Below, one piece after another: positions 29,988 through 39,106 of a DNA stretch of 64,000 nucleotides. The translations under genes were made by a program, and so were the position numbers. Numbering within the stretch: position 1 is the first letter of the stretch; the number at the start of each line of letters is the position of its first letter. The notes under the pieces were generated by a model. That model searched no databases, was not told where the DNA came from, and saw only the letters and a list, made by a program, of their open reading frames with translations. Source of the stretch: Compostibacillus humi (GTDB lineage: Bacteria > Bacillota > Bacilli > Bacillales > Amphibacillaceae); the NCBI RefSeq assembly GCF_014637175.1, contig NZ_BMEV01000009.1, positions 1 to 64,000 of the forward strand. The letters are read 5' to 3'.

Positions 29988-30896
29988 GTGGAAATGAACA
30001 ATATAAATGTGGTAGACCAAGTGCATGACCCAACGAAAAGTCCGTCGGGATTGCGGATTTTATGGAAGGAGATTGTCCGGGATAAGCTGGCGTTAGTTTC
30101 TCTTATTTTTCTCATTGTAATCAGTTTATCGGTTTTTACAATTTCTCTCGTACTGGATCAAGATGAAATTGTCAAGGTTGATTTATTTGCCATCAATGAG
30201 CCGCCTTCCGAGGAGTTTATTCTCGGTACCGATTACGGCGGACGGGATGTATTCGGGCAGCTGATTATCGGCACGAGAAATACGATGCTGATCGGCATTG
30301 CTGTCACCTTAATGAGCGGAATATTTGGGGTTGCCTTTGGGCTGATTGCCGGCTACTTTGGCGGGCATATCGATAACGCACTCATGCGGGTATTAGACTT
30401 TTTCCAAATCCTTCCGTTTACAATGCTCGTCATCGTCTTCGTTGCCATCGTGCCCAAATATACGATTTTTTCCTTTGCGCTCATTTTTGCTGCTTTCAGC
30501 TGGATGGGCATCGCCAGGCTAATCCGTTCCAAGGCGCTGCAGGAAAAAGAACTGGAATATATTAAAGCGTCACAAACGCTAGGGACATCCCATCCAAAAA
30601 TTATTTTCCGCGAAATGATGCCGAATATCAGTTCCTTAATTATTGTGACGATGACGCTAAATTTGGCGAACAATATCGGGATTGAGTCTGGATTATCCTT
30701 TTTAGGCTTTGGTTTTCCGGAAACGACTCCAAGCCTGGGAACATTGTTAAGTTACGCAATGAACCCGCAAACGCTGGAACATCGTTGGTGGATTTGGGCC
30801 CCGGCAGCAGTGATGATCTTAGTATTGATGCTTGCTGTCAGAAATGTGGGCGAAGCGCTGCGGCGGGCGACCGATGCCCGGCAGCGGCGGGGATAA
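29988..30896 (+). CDS. oppC: Oligopeptide ABC transporter, permease C
   Basis: 302-residue partner permease with an N-terminal cytoplasmic segment, about six membrane helices and the family motif LGTDYGGRDVFGQLIIGTR (about residues 75-93). The EAA-type loop is SQTLGTSHPKIIFREMMPN. GTG 29988 follows GAGGTGAT. A small GC hairpin (about 30906-30926) follows and separates it from the binding-protein gene. Confidence 0.9.
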   Translation: MEMNNINVVDQVHDPTKSPSGLRILWKEIVRDKLALVSLIFLIVISLSVFTISLVLDQDEIVKVDLFAINEPPSEEFILGTDYGGRDVFGQLIIGTRNTMLIGIAVTLMSGIFGVAFGLIAGYFGGHIDNALMRVLDFFQILPFTMLVIVFVAIVPKYTIFSFALIFAAFSWMGIARLIRSKALQEKELEYIKASQTLGTSHPKIIFREMMPNISSLIIVTMTLNLANNIGIESGLSFLGFGFPETTPSLGTLLSYAMNPQTLEHRWWIWAPAAVMILVLMLAVRNVGEALRRATDARQRRG

Positions 30897-30982
30897 GTTT
30901 GGTACTGGCATCCTTTTTCGGGATGTTTAGTATACATGTCAGACTTATGAGCTGACAAATAAATATTAGGGGAGGTTAAAAG

Positions 30983-32842
30983 ATGTGTAAACCAAGCAGG
31001 CTGAAATGGCTATTAGCCTTCATGCTTATGTTGTTGCTCGTGTTGGCAGCATGCAGCGGAGATTCTGGCGAAGAAGCAGAGAGCAGTGACGATACAGAAT
31101 CGACCGAAGAAGCTGCGGAAGAGACAGAGGAACAAGAAGAAGAAGGGGAAGAGGAATCGGAAGATAATATTTATTCCATTGACGACTTCAGCCCGGTAAA
31201 AACCGATCAGGGAGAACCGATGGATGGAGGTACGCTCAATTTCGGTTTAGTTTCTGACACGGTTTTTGAGGGAGTATTAAATCCGGTATTCTATGAAGGA
31301 AATCCGGATGCAGAAGTGATGGAGTTTTTTGTAGAAGGACTTTTCAGTTTTGATGAAAACTTCAATTATACCCAAGATGGTGCAGCAACATGGAAGTTGG
31401 ACGAAAATGATGACGGCACGGTAACGATGACGGTGGAAATCCGCGACAATGTCAACTGGCATGACGGCGAACCGGTTACGGCGGAAGATTTGGCTTTTGC
31501 CTATGAAGTCATCGGTCATCCGGACTATACCGGAGTACGCTACTACTTAGTGGAAAATGTGCTCGGCATGGAAGAATATAATGCCGGCGAAGCAGATTCC
31601 ATTTCCGGTTTAGAGATTGTCGATGAGAAGACATTGAAGATTACCTTTACCCATGCGTTCCCAGGAATTAAAGCAAGCGGTTTATGGGATGATCCGCTGC
31701 CGAAACATATTTTTGGGGATATTCCGGTAGAGGAGATGGCTGAGTCGGATGCCGTCCGGAAAAACCCGATCGGATTCGGGCCATTTAAGGTGGAAACGAT
31801 TACTCCTGGAGAAGCTGTCACGTTTTCTGCCTTTGAAGACTACTGGCAAGGTCCGCCAAAACTGGATGGGGTAACGTTAAAGGTTGTTCCTCCGGAAACG
31901 GTGGCGGAAGCGTTAGAATCTGGAGAAATAGATACGGTAGATAGATTCCCAACGGATCAATATCCAGATGTTAAAGATAAACTGACGAATGTGGAATTTT
32001 TAGGACAGCAGGAATTGGCATATACGTATATCGGCTTTAAGCTCGGCAAGCGCAATGATGACGGAGAAGCAGTCATGGATCCGGATGCAAAGATGGCGGA
32101 TGTCAACTTGCGCCGGGCAATGTGGCATGCAGTGGATAACGATGCTGTCGGCGAACGATTCTATAACGGATTGCGCTGGAAAGCAACTTCGTTAATTATT
32201 CCGCGGTTCACTTATTATCATAAGCCGGATTTAGATGTTCCAGATTACGATCCGGATGAAGCCAACCGGATTTTGGACGAAGCAGGATATATTGATGTCG
32301 ATGGCGACGGATTGAGAGAAGATCCGAACGGAGAAAAACTGACAATTAACTTTGCCTCCATGTCTGGCGGTGAGGTGGCAGAACCGATTGCCAACTACTA
32401 CATCCAGGCATGGAAGCAAGTCGGTTTGGATGTGCAGCTTGTCGATGGACGTTTGCTGGAATTTAACACGTTCTATGACCGGGTAGAAGCCGACGACCCT
32501 GAAATTGACATCTATCAAGGTGCATGGGGTACAGGTACGGACGTCGACCAGCGAGGATTATACAGCCGTACGGCATCGTACAACTATCCGCGCTATGCTA
32601 GCGACAAGAATGATGAGCTGTTAGAAGCAGGAGCTTCCCCTGAGGCAATGGATTTGGAATATAGGAAAGAAATCTACAATCAGTGGCAAGAGCTGATGGT
32701 AGAAGAAATTCCAGTATTCCCGACCCTATACCGTGCCGAGCTCATACCGGTTAACAACCGTGTAACGGGCTGGAATATCCAAGATCATTGGAACGGTCTA
32801 TATGAAGTAGGCGTAACCCAAGACGATCCAATCCTTCCATAA
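30983..32842 (+). CDS. oppA: Oligopeptide-binding lipoprotein (SBP family 5)
   Basis: 619-residue extracellular solute-binding protein of family 5. Signal peptide with lipobox LAAC (about residues 18-21). A long acidic linker rich in Glu, Asp and Ser (about 26-60) precedes the binding fold (NWHDGEPVTAEDLAFAYEVI region; LRRAMWHAVD). ATG 30983 follows GGGGAGG. It is the last gene of oppDFBCA. The strongly acidic spacer is longer than in most OppA proteins and may hold the binder away from the membrane or wall. Confidence 0.9.
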   Translation: MCKPSRLKWLLAFMLMLLLVLAACSGDSGEEAESSDDTESTEEAAEETEEQEEEGEEESEDNIYSIDDFSPVKTDQGEPMDGGTLNFGLVSDTVFEGVLNPVFYEGNPDAEVMEFFVEGLFSFDENFNYTQDGAATWKLDENDDGTVTMTVEIRDNVNWHDGEPVTAEDLAFAYEVIGHPDYTGVRYYLVENVLGMEEYNAGEADSISGLEIVDEKTLKITFTHAFPGIKASGLWDDPLPKHIFGDIPVEEMAESDAVRKNPIGFGPFKVETITPGEAVTFSAFEDYWQGPPKLDGVTLKVVPPETVAEALESGEIDTVDRFPTDQYPDVKDKLTNVEFLGQQELAYTYIGFKLGKRNDDGEAVMDPDAKMADVNLRRAMWHAVDNDAVGERFYNGLRWKATSLIIPRFTYYHKPDLDVPDYDPDEANRILDEAGYIDVDGDGLREDPNGEKLTINFASMSGGEVAEPIANYYIQAWKQVGLDVQLVDGRLLEFNTFYDRVEADDPEIDIYQGAWGTGTDVDQRGLYSRTASYNYPRYASDKNDELLEAGASPEAMDLEYRKEIYNQWQELMVEEIPVFPTLYRAELIPVNNRVTGWNIQDHWNGLYEVGVTQDDPILP

Positions 32843-32848
32843 AATATA

Positions 32849-32880
32849 AAAGCGGAGCAGAAAAGGCTGCTCCGCTTTGT
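32849..32880 (+). terminator. Terminator of the opp operon
   Basis: 11-bp stem AAGCGGAGCAG/CTGCTCCGCTT with a 6-nt loop and a short T-run, 7 bp after oppA. Confidence 0.7.
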
Positions 32881-32911
32881 CATGTACTGCCGCCAAGAGC
32901 TTCTCGTACGT

Positions 32912-33097
32912 TCATTTTTCTTTTTGTTTGAAGGCAATGGTGAATAAGATGCCGTTTATAAAAGTTACGAATCCGAGTACTAGCCACATTATTTCCTTGC
33001 CGAATAGATAGGATATGAAAAAGAAAAAGGCGGCAATGAAAAACAAGACGCTGGCTGCCGAATATAATTTCTTTTTCTCAACTTCCTGCTTTGCCAC
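32912..33097 (-). CDS. Small two-helix membrane protein, unknown function
   Basis: 61 residues: a short basic N terminus (VEKKKLYS) and two hydrophobic helices (about residues 17-33 and 37-53) ending KQKEK. GTG 33097 is chosen because AAGGAGG lies about 10 nt upstream; the further TTG at 33106 would touch that site. No family recognised. A degenerate copy of the same gene lies just upstream on the same strand (about 33180-33355), so this is the surviving member of a tandem duplication. Confidence 0.65.
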   Translation of the reverse strand: MAKQEVEKKKLYSAASVLFFIAAFFFFISYLFGKEIMWLVLGFVTFINGILFTIAFKQKEK

Positions 33098-33179
33098 GGT
33101 AAACAAACCTCCTTTGTTTTATATTCACTGTCATCGGGACAAGGTGCCGTTCGCATTTTGCCGGTGACGGTTAATTTAA

Positions 33180-33355
33180 AGTCGTAAGCATAAAAGACTC
33201 CATTTGCTAAGAAAATAATGGCGATGAGAGTTCAGCGGGATTCATCCTTAAACAAGGATACGATAAAAATAAAAAATGCAGCAACAAAAAATAGTAAATT
33301 ACTTTTTTATGAAGCTTTCTGTTCTTCTCGCGCTTATTTGTCAATATTGTTTCAT
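33180..33355 (-). pseudogene. Degenerate copy of the small two-helix membrane protein
   Basis: Read leftward, one frame encodes EKNRKLHKK. After a one-base shift in an A-run the neighbouring frame encodes LLFFVAAFFIFIVSLFKDE, then an in-frame TGA, then LIAIIFLANGVFYAYDF. This matches the intact neighbour (EKKKLYS, LFFIAAFFFFISYLFGKE, LGFVTFINGILFTIAF) along its whole length. A frameshift and a stop codon make it a pseudogene. From 33356 to the rpiA ribosome binding site nothing else convincing is seen. Confidence 0.7.
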
Positions 33356-33581
33356 CCCCCCCTCTTGGTCATTTCCCATGCGTTTACCTTCCGATGAACA
33401 AGCCAATTCTAATGACAATATATGTATATTCACTTCCAAATCCCGTTAGTGCTATATATGAGCAATTCATACAAGTGACGCTTCCCGAATTTAATGGGGT
33501 GTTAGGCCACGATAGTATCCGATGACAAGTAGTATATCGTTCCGCTATAATATTCCTTAGATGAATTTGAGGAGGAATTGT

Positions 33582-34262
33582 ATGTTGGGCGAAAAAGATA
33601 TAGGCAAGAAGCTTGCCGGCGAGCAGGCTGCAAACGAAGTCCAGGACGGAATGAAAGTCGGTTTAGGTTCCGGTTCGACCGTTTACTGGATGGTAAAAAG
33701 ATTGGGCGAAAGAGTACAGCAAGGATTAAAAGTCGAAGGGATTCCATCCTCTAATCAAACGGAACAATGGGCGAAAGAATTCGGTGTCCCCCTTACTAAT
33801 TTTTCCCAGGTGGATTATCTCGACGTGACGATCGACGGGGCAGATGAAGTGGATGAAAACCTCAATTTAATTAAAGGCGGAGGCGGTGCTCTGTTCCGGG
33901 AAAAAGTGATTGCCGAGGCAGCGAAAAAGTTTGTGATTATCGTTGACCAATCAAAAGTCGTCACCCAATTGGGAGCTTATCCGCTGCCGGTAGAAGTATT
34001 GCCATTCGGCTGGGAAATGGCGGCAAAATCGATCGAAGCATTAGGTTGCGAATGGAAGCTGCGCCGGCGCAATAATGAAATATTTGTAACGGATAACGGC
34101 AATTATATATTAGATTGTGATTTCGGGATGATTCCCAATCCGGAAGAATTACATAAACAATTAAAAATGATTGTCGGTGTCGTGGAAACAGGATTATTTG
34201 CGAATATGGCGGACAAAGTGATTATTGGCGGCCGGGAAACAACAAAAACGATCGAAGCCTAG
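33582..34262 (+). CDS. rpiA: Ribose-5-phosphate isomerase A
   Basis: 226-residue enzyme interconverting ribose 5-phosphate and ribulose 5-phosphate. Motifs: GLGSGSTVYW (phosphate site, about residues 25-34), TIDGADEVDENL (catalytic Asp, about 82-93), KGGGGALFREKV (about 96-107, catalytic Glu and Lys). ATG 33582 follows GAGGAGG. A GC-rich hairpin (CGCCGGTG/CACCGGCG near 34278-34298) follows without a T-run; otherwise monocistronic and convergent with niaR. Confidence 0.93.
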   Translation: MLGEKDIGKKLAGEQAANEVQDGMKVGLGSGSTVYWMVKRLGERVQQGLKVEGIPSSNQTEQWAKEFGVPLTNFSQVDYLDVTIDGADEVDENLNLIKGGGGALFREKVIAEAAKKFVIIVDQSKVVTQLGAYPLPVEVLPFGWEMAAKSIEALGCEWKLRRRNNEIFVTDNGNYILDCDFGMIPNPEELHKQLKMIVGVVETGLFANMADKVIIGGRETTKTIEA

Positions 34263-34304
34263 CGGTCAGTCTTGGGTATCGCCGGTGCGCATCACCGGCG
34301 GCAC

Positions 34305-34838
34305 TTATATACAAAAGCCTGCTTTTTTAAGAGCGCTGCAGGCTGCTTCAATTTTATCCATGGAATCCGCTTCCAGCGTATGCTGGTGAATCCCTTTCGT
34401 CAATGTCAGCAAATAAGGAGCATTCGTTTCTTTGATTCGATGATAAAAGGCATCGGCTTCCTTCCGGCTGCTGACGCCAATCGGAGCCGTCAATTTACCG
34501 TATACGGCATGTTCCACGATGACGTCTTTTACGGTGACGCCATGGTCGACAATCGTATACAATTCATCTAACGTCTGTTCCGGACCGTGTTTGCAGACTA
34601 TGACTTTCCGGAACGGGGCGTTTTCTTTTTGCTTGTCCAAGTAGATGTATCCTTGGCTTGTGGATACAATCGGCTCATTTTTTGCCTTTAATACGGAAAT
34701 ATCCTGAACGATTACTTGGCGGGACACTTTCGTTTTATTCGCTAAGTCCCGGCCGGATACCGGGGATGTTGCTTCTTTTAACACCGATACGATAAATTGC
34801 TGCCTTTCCAAAGGCGGCATTTTTCTATCTCCATTCAC
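34305..34838 (-). CDS. niaR: NiaR-type transcriptional repressor of NAD biosynthesis
   Basis: 177-residue repressor: N-terminal HTH_11 helix-turn-helix (SGRDLANKTKVSRQVIVQDI, about residues 28-47) and C-terminal 3H domain, named for its three conserved His residues, at about 75-175 (VCKHGPEQ, VDHGVTV, VEHAVYG, KGIHQHTL). In Bacilli NiaR (YrxA) uses nicotinate as corepressor to silence NAD-synthesis and niacin-uptake genes. GTG 34838 follows GGGAGGG. It diverges from nadC, the usual target; a candidate operator lies in its own promoter. Confidence 0.9.
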   Translation of the reverse strand: MNGDRKMPPLERQQFIVSVLKEATSPVSGRDLANKTKVSRQVIVQDISVLKAKNEPIVSTSQGYIYLDKQKENAPFRKVIVCKHGPEQTLDELYTIVDHGVTVKDVIVEHAVYGKLTAPIGVSSRKEADAFYHRIKETNAPYLLTLTKGIHQHTLEADSMDKIEAACSALKKAGFCI

Positions 34839-34897
34839 ATTTGTCCCTCCCTTTGCCGTCCCTAGTTTCCAGTAAAAATCACTTGATTCTATGTTAA

Positions 34898-34915
34898 ATC
34901 TATGTAAAGATAGAT
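34898..34915. promoter_or_regulatory. Inverted repeat, candidate NiaR operator
   Basis: ATCTAT and ATAGAT arms around GTAAAG, forming an 18-bp site. It lies in the spacer of a leftward TTGTCA-N17/18-TAACAT promoter for niaR (-35 complement at 34914-34919). Its position fits autoregulation by NiaR; the exact NiaR consensus for this species is not known to me. Confidence 0.4.
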
Positions 34916-35032
34916 GACAAGACAGCTATATATTCTCTAGTATAATAAAAATCGGCAGAAAAAGAAAATACGTTTTTTCAATAGGGATGCACGGGTCCTG
35001 TCATTCCAGCCGTGCCTCTATTTATCAATTTA

Positions 35033-35050
35033 TTGTGAAAAAATTCACAA
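35033..35050. promoter_or_regulatory. Rex-type operator upstream of nadC
   Basis: TTGTGAA-AAAA-TTCACAA, a perfect match to the redox repressor Rex consensus TTGTGAANNNNTTCACAA; the palindrome extends to 9-bp arms (35031-35052). It lies 74 bp upstream of the nadC start, just before a TATACT-type -10 near 35093. Rex senses NADH/NAD+, so a site at an NAD-synthesis gene makes physiological sense. Confidence 0.65.
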
Positions 35051-35123
35051 TATAGAAAGCGATATATATTTTTGGAAAATAGAACCATCTGTATACTGCT
35101 ATGAGGCTCACATTGGAGGTAAA

Positions 35124-35972
35124 ATGATGAATCCATTATACGTACGAAAAGCACTTGAATCTTTTTTCCTGGAAGATATTGGCGAAAGGGATCTGACGAG
35201 CAGCACGATTTTCCCTGCAGCGCAAAAAGGCAGGGGAGTATTTATCGCAAAGGAAGACGGCATCATTTCCGGCTTGCCGATTATCGAAGAAGCATATCAT
35301 TTGCTGGACCGAAATATTGAAGTCGTCCTGCATAAGGAAGACGGCCAGCTTGTCAAAAAAGGAGAAACAATTGCTGAAGCGTTCGGCCCGGTACGTTTCC
35401 TGCTTACAGGAGAACGGGTTATTTTAAATCTGCTCCAGCGAATGAGCGGCATTGCTACGATGACCCGCCGCTGCAAAGAAGCGCTCGCTGACCCAACGAT
35501 TCAAATTTGCGATACGAGAAAAACAGCGCCAGGATTGCGTATTTTTGACAAGTATGCCGTTGTAACCGGCGGCGGCAGAAACCACCGCAACGGATTATAC
35601 GACGGAGTAATGATCAAGGATAACCATATTTCCTATGCCGGTTCCATTACGAACGCAGTAAACGCGGTAAGGGAAAAATTAGGCCATATGGTGAAAATCG
35701 AAGTAGAAACAGAAACCCGGGAAGAAGTTTTGGAAGCGGTTCAAGCTGGAGCTGACGTTATCATGTTCGACAACCGGAAACCGGAAGAGGTAAAAGAATT
35801 TGCTCAGCTTGTTCCCGAACATATCGTCACCGAAGCATCCGGAGGAATTACACTGGACAATATTGCAAGTTACCGCCATACCGGCGTCCAATATATTTCG
35901 TTAGGGTTTTTAACCCATTCCGTCAAAGCGTTGGATATTAGTTTGCAAGTTAAGGAAGGCGACAAAAAATAA
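35124..35972 (+). CDS. nadC: Nicotinate-nucleotide pyrophosphorylase (quinolinate phosphoribosyltransferase)
   Basis: 282-residue enzyme converting quinolinate and PRPP to nicotinate mononucleotide, CO2 and PPi. Motifs: FFLEDIGERDLTS at the N terminus, ERVILNLLQRMSGIAT (about 94-109), the DTRKTAPGLR loop and GGGRNHRNGLYDGVMIKDNH (starting near residue 151), and the C-terminal EASGGITLDNI. GGAGG precedes ATG 35124 and ATG 35127; either may be used. nadA and nadB are not adjacent, unlike in B. subtilis. Two TAXI-TRAP transporter genes follow at once in the same direction. Confidence 0.93.
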   Translation: MMNPLYVRKALESFFLEDIGERDLTSSTIFPAAQKGRGVFIAKEDGIISGLPIIEEAYHLLDRNIEVVLHKEDGQLVKKGETIAEAFGPVRFLLTGERVILNLLQRMSGIATMTRRCKEALADPTIQICDTRKTAPGLRIFDKYAVVTGGGRNHRNGLYDGVMIKDNHISYAGSITNAVNAVREKLGHMVKIEVETETREEVLEAVQAGADVIMFDNRKPEEVKEFAQLVPEHIVTEASGGITLDNIASYRHTGVQYISLGFLTHSVKALDISLQVKEGDKK

Positions 35973-35992
35973 CGATCAGGAGGATCCAGCTG

Positions 35993-36991
35993 GTGAAAAA
36001 ATTGATAAGATCTTGTTTACTGTTCCTTGTCATCTTTTTGACCGCTTGCGGTGCTGAACATGGGGATTCTCCTCTTCAGACGACGATTGTCGGAGGAAGT
36101 GTCGGCGGAGCATGGTCCGTTTTCACCGAGGGCATTGCCGAGACGATTCGCCGGGAATATGATGGTTCGATTGTAACCGTCGAGCCGGGGGGAATTGTAG
36201 AAAATCCGGCAATGGTCAGCTTAGGGAAAGTACCCTACGGCTTATCCTATGCGATGACTGCCTACGCCGCATACGAAGGCGCCGAACCTTATGACAAGCC
36301 TTACAATGATATCCGTGCGGTAAGTGTTGTCATCCCTGGCAATTACTATCAATTCCTCGTATCCGCCGATTACCGATACGACTCATTGGAGGGGATTATC
36401 AACGATAAAGCACCGATGCGCTTAGCCCTGGATGCGAAAGGGTCTGCTGGGGAAATAATTACACGGCAAATTTTTGCCGAATACGGTGTAACCTATGATG
36501 ATATTGTTGCTTGGGGAGGAACGGTGGATCATTTAAGCGGTTCGAAAACCTTTGAAATGATGGCAGATAATCGAATGGACGCGACAGGTGATGCGGTATC
36601 CGTCCCTTCCAGCGATATTATCGAAGCAACGACGACGATGGACTTAAAAATGTTTTCATTCCCTGATGATGTTCTCGAAAATGTCAGTGAGAAGCTGGGG
36701 ATGGAAACAGCCACCATACCGAAAAACAGCTATTCCTTTTTGCAGGAGGATATTCAAACGTTAAATACACCAGCCATTCTAATCGTCCATAAAGATGTGC
36801 CGGAAGAAGAAGTGTATCAGGTGACGAAAGCAATTTATGAACATCTCGATTATTTGCGGAACGTACATGGAGAATTTCAAAACCTGACCGAAAGAAATAT
36901 GGCAAGTGTCGGACAAATTCCTTTACATCCGGGGGCGGAAAAGTTTTTTGAGGAGAAGGGAATGTTAGATGAAGGAGTTACGGGGGAGTAA
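35993..36991 (+). CDS. TAXI family TRAP transporter solute-binding lipoprotein
   Basis: 332-residue extracytoplasmic binding protein of the TAXI (TRAP-associated extracytoplasmic immunogenic) class. Signal peptide with lipobox LTAC (about residues 16-19). The TAXI start TTIVGGSVGGAW and middle LGKVPYGLSYAMTAYAAYEG fit the family. GTG 35993 follows AGGAGG, 20 bp after nadC, so it is likely co-transcribed with nadC. Ligand unknown; the genetic context suggests an NAD precursor or pyridine-type acid, which is an inference. Confidence 0.88.
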   Translation: MKKLIRSCLLFLVIFLTACGAEHGDSPLQTTIVGGSVGGAWSVFTEGIAETIRREYDGSIVTVEPGGIVENPAMVSLGKVPYGLSYAMTAYAAYEGAEPYDKPYNDIRAVSVVIPGNYYQFLVSADYRYDSLEGIINDKAPMRLALDAKGSAGEIITRQIFAEYGVTYDDIVAWGGTVDHLSGSKTFEMMADNRMDATGDAVSVPSSDIIEATTTMDLKMFSFPDDVLENVSEKLGMETATIPKNSYSFLQEDIQTLNTPAILIVHKDVPEEEVYQVTKAIYEHLDYLRNVHGEFQNLTERNMASVGQIPLHPGAEKFFEEKGMLDEGVTGE

Positions 36992-37064
36992 CATTTCTTT
37001 TGTGAAATAAATAACACATGTTCAAACGAAAGCATATGTCATTTGGGGGAAGGAATGTTGACTT

Positions 37065-39020
37065 GTGGCAAAGAAATATAAATTCGCCGCTTGGTTTCAA
37101 ACGGGAGAAAAACGAAAACTTACAGGGATTCATTTAAAAATTTTTTATGTGCTCGCACTGATTTTGGCTGTTTATCAAATTTGGTCTGTCATCTGGGGAA
37201 AATTAGACCCGATGAATCAGATGGCGCTGCATTTATCTTTTGTACTCGCATTAACTTTTTTATTATACAGCTTTTCGAAAAAATCGATCGGGCCGCCAAC
37301 GATATTCGATGTTGTTTGTGCCATCCTTGCGATTAGCGCCGGCATCTATTTTACGTATCATGCAGCGTATTTTTCCGTCCGTATTCCGATTTTAGACCCG
37401 CTGTCTCCAATGGACATTTTCTTCGGACTCGTATTTGTCCTCTTAAGCATGGAGGCAGCGCGAAGAACCATCGGATACCCGATTATCGTCCTTGTGCTGA
37501 TTAGTTTCGGCTATGTATTATGGGGGCACTTTTTGCCTGGCTTGTGGCAGCACCGGCCGTTTACTGCCGGGGAATTGCTGGAAGATTTAGCCTTTAGCTT
37601 TAACGGGTTATGGGGTTCCCCTATTTCCGTGGCCGCGACTTTCGTCTTTATCTTTATGCTTTTTGGCGCCTTTTTAAAAAAGGCAGGCGCCGGGGAATTT
37701 TTCTTTAAACTTTCCATGGCCATCGCCGGAAGATCCCGGGGCGGATCGGCAAAAGTAGCTGTGATTGCCAGTGCTTTATTTGGATCGATTTCCGGAAGCC
37801 CGACGGCAAATACGGTGACGACCGGCTCCTTCACAATCCCTGTCAATAAAAGAGCCGGGTACACACCGACGACGGCAGCAGCGGTGGAAGCCGCCGCTTC
37901 TACCGGAGGGAGCATATTGCCGCCGATTATGGGTTCCGCTGCTTTCCTGATGGCAGCAGTAACCCAGTTTCCATACGCGACGATTATGGTTGCAGCAATC
38001 ATTCCAGGAATTTTATATTATATTTCCTTATATTGCATGGTCCATTTTCAAGCGCTGCGTTCAAATATTCCGACGCCGAAAGACGAACATATCCCGAATC
38101 TGAAAGAAGTGTGGAAAGAAGGATGGTATTACTTCATCCCATTAATCGTTTTAGTTGTCTTTTTATTTCAGGGGTATAGCGCGTCCAGAACCGGATTTTA
38201 CGGCATTCTTTCCATTATTGCCGTCAGCTGGTTCCGGAGAGAAACCCGAATGGGACTCAAGGAAATTGGGGAAGCACTCGTCGACGGGGCAAGATCAGCC
38301 ATCCCGGTTTCGACCGCATGTGCAGCGGCAGGGCTGATGATTGCCGGCATTATGACGACAGGACTTGGCGGGAAATTAACGAGCATCGTTCTTTCGATAA
38401 CGGAAGGAATGTTTTTCCCGACTTTGGTGTTAGTGATGGTCATATGCATTATTTTAGGGATGGGCATGCCGGTAGCAGCAGCGTACATTTTGACCGCAAT
38501 GCTGGCTGCTCCTGCTTTAATTGAATTAGGCGTCAGCCCGCTGGCTGCTCACCTGTTCATCGTCTATTTCTCAATTTTTTCTGCTATTACTCCGCCGGTC
38601 GCTGTGGCTGCTTATGCGGCAGCAGGAATTGCCCAGGCAAATCCGAACCAGGTCGGATTGGAGGCGGTAAAAATCGGTATTGTCGGCTTTATCGTTCCGT
38701 TTATGTTCGTATTGGAACCGGGATTGTTAATGCAAGGGTCGGTCATGACAATTGTTATCTCCGCTATTACGGCGGCCATCGGAGTCGTTTCTCTGTCTGC
38801 CGGGATCATCGGCTGGTTTGCGGCAAGAGCGGCCATTTTGCACCGGAGTATATTGATAATCAGCGGCTGTACATTGATTTATCCCGACTTTTTCATCAGT
38901 GCATCGGGATTGGCAGGATTAATCCTCGTTTTCTTCCTCCAGAAAAGGAAAAAGGAAGCCGTCCGCCCTGCATCGGATTTCACCGGGGCAGCCGATAAAG
39001 CAATCGCAGAAAATCGTTAA
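37065..39020 (+). CDS. TRAP transporter fused permease (DctQM type)
   Basis: 651-residue membrane protein with about 16-18 helices. The N-terminal part resembles the small DctQ subunit and the rest the large DctM subunit (PPTIFDVVCAILAI; conserved GSPTANTVTTGSFTIP at about residues 245-260; EAAASTGGSILPPIMG; ITPPVAVAAYAAAGIA). This fused 4TM/12TM form is the usual partner of TAXI binding proteins and uses an ion gradient. GTG 37065 lies about 11 nt after GGGGGAAGGA. 73 bp after the binding-protein gene. Confidence 0.9.
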   Translation: MAKKYKFAAWFQTGEKRKLTGIHLKIFYVLALILAVYQIWSVIWGKLDPMNQMALHLSFVLALTFLLYSFSKKSIGPPTIFDVVCAILAISAGIYFTYHAAYFSVRIPILDPLSPMDIFFGLVFVLLSMEAARRTIGYPIIVLVLISFGYVLWGHFLPGLWQHRPFTAGELLEDLAFSFNGLWGSPISVAATFVFIFMLFGAFLKKAGAGEFFFKLSMAIAGRSRGGSAKVAVIASALFGSISGSPTANTVTTGSFTIPVNKRAGYTPTTAAAVEAAASTGGSILPPIMGSAAFLMAAVTQFPYATIMVAAIIPGILYYISLYCMVHFQALRSNIPTPKDEHIPNLKEVWKEGWYYFIPLIVLVVFLFQGYSASRTGFYGILSIIAVSWFRRETRMGLKEIGEALVDGARSAIPVSTACAAAGLMIAGIMTTGLGGKLTSIVLSITEGMFFPTLVLVMVICIILGMGMPVAAAYILTAMLAAPALIELGVSPLAAHLFIVYFSIFSAITPPVAVAAYAAAGIAQANPNQVGLEAVKIGIVGFIVPFMFVLEPGLLMQGSVMTIVISAITAAIGVVSLSAGIIGWFAARAAILHRSILIISGCTLIYPDFFISASGLAGLILVFFLQKRKKEAVRPASDFTGAADKAIAENR

Positions 39021-39106
39021 AACTTTTCCGAAGTCGAAAAAAGTAGGCAATTGCCATTCTTTCGATATATAATAAATGCAAAACGTAGAAGGGGAGGAAG
39101 CCGGAA

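Noticed and set aside
34278-34298. Terminator after rpiA
   Set aside because: The 8-bp GC stem has no T-run on either strand; it is noted only as a hairpin.
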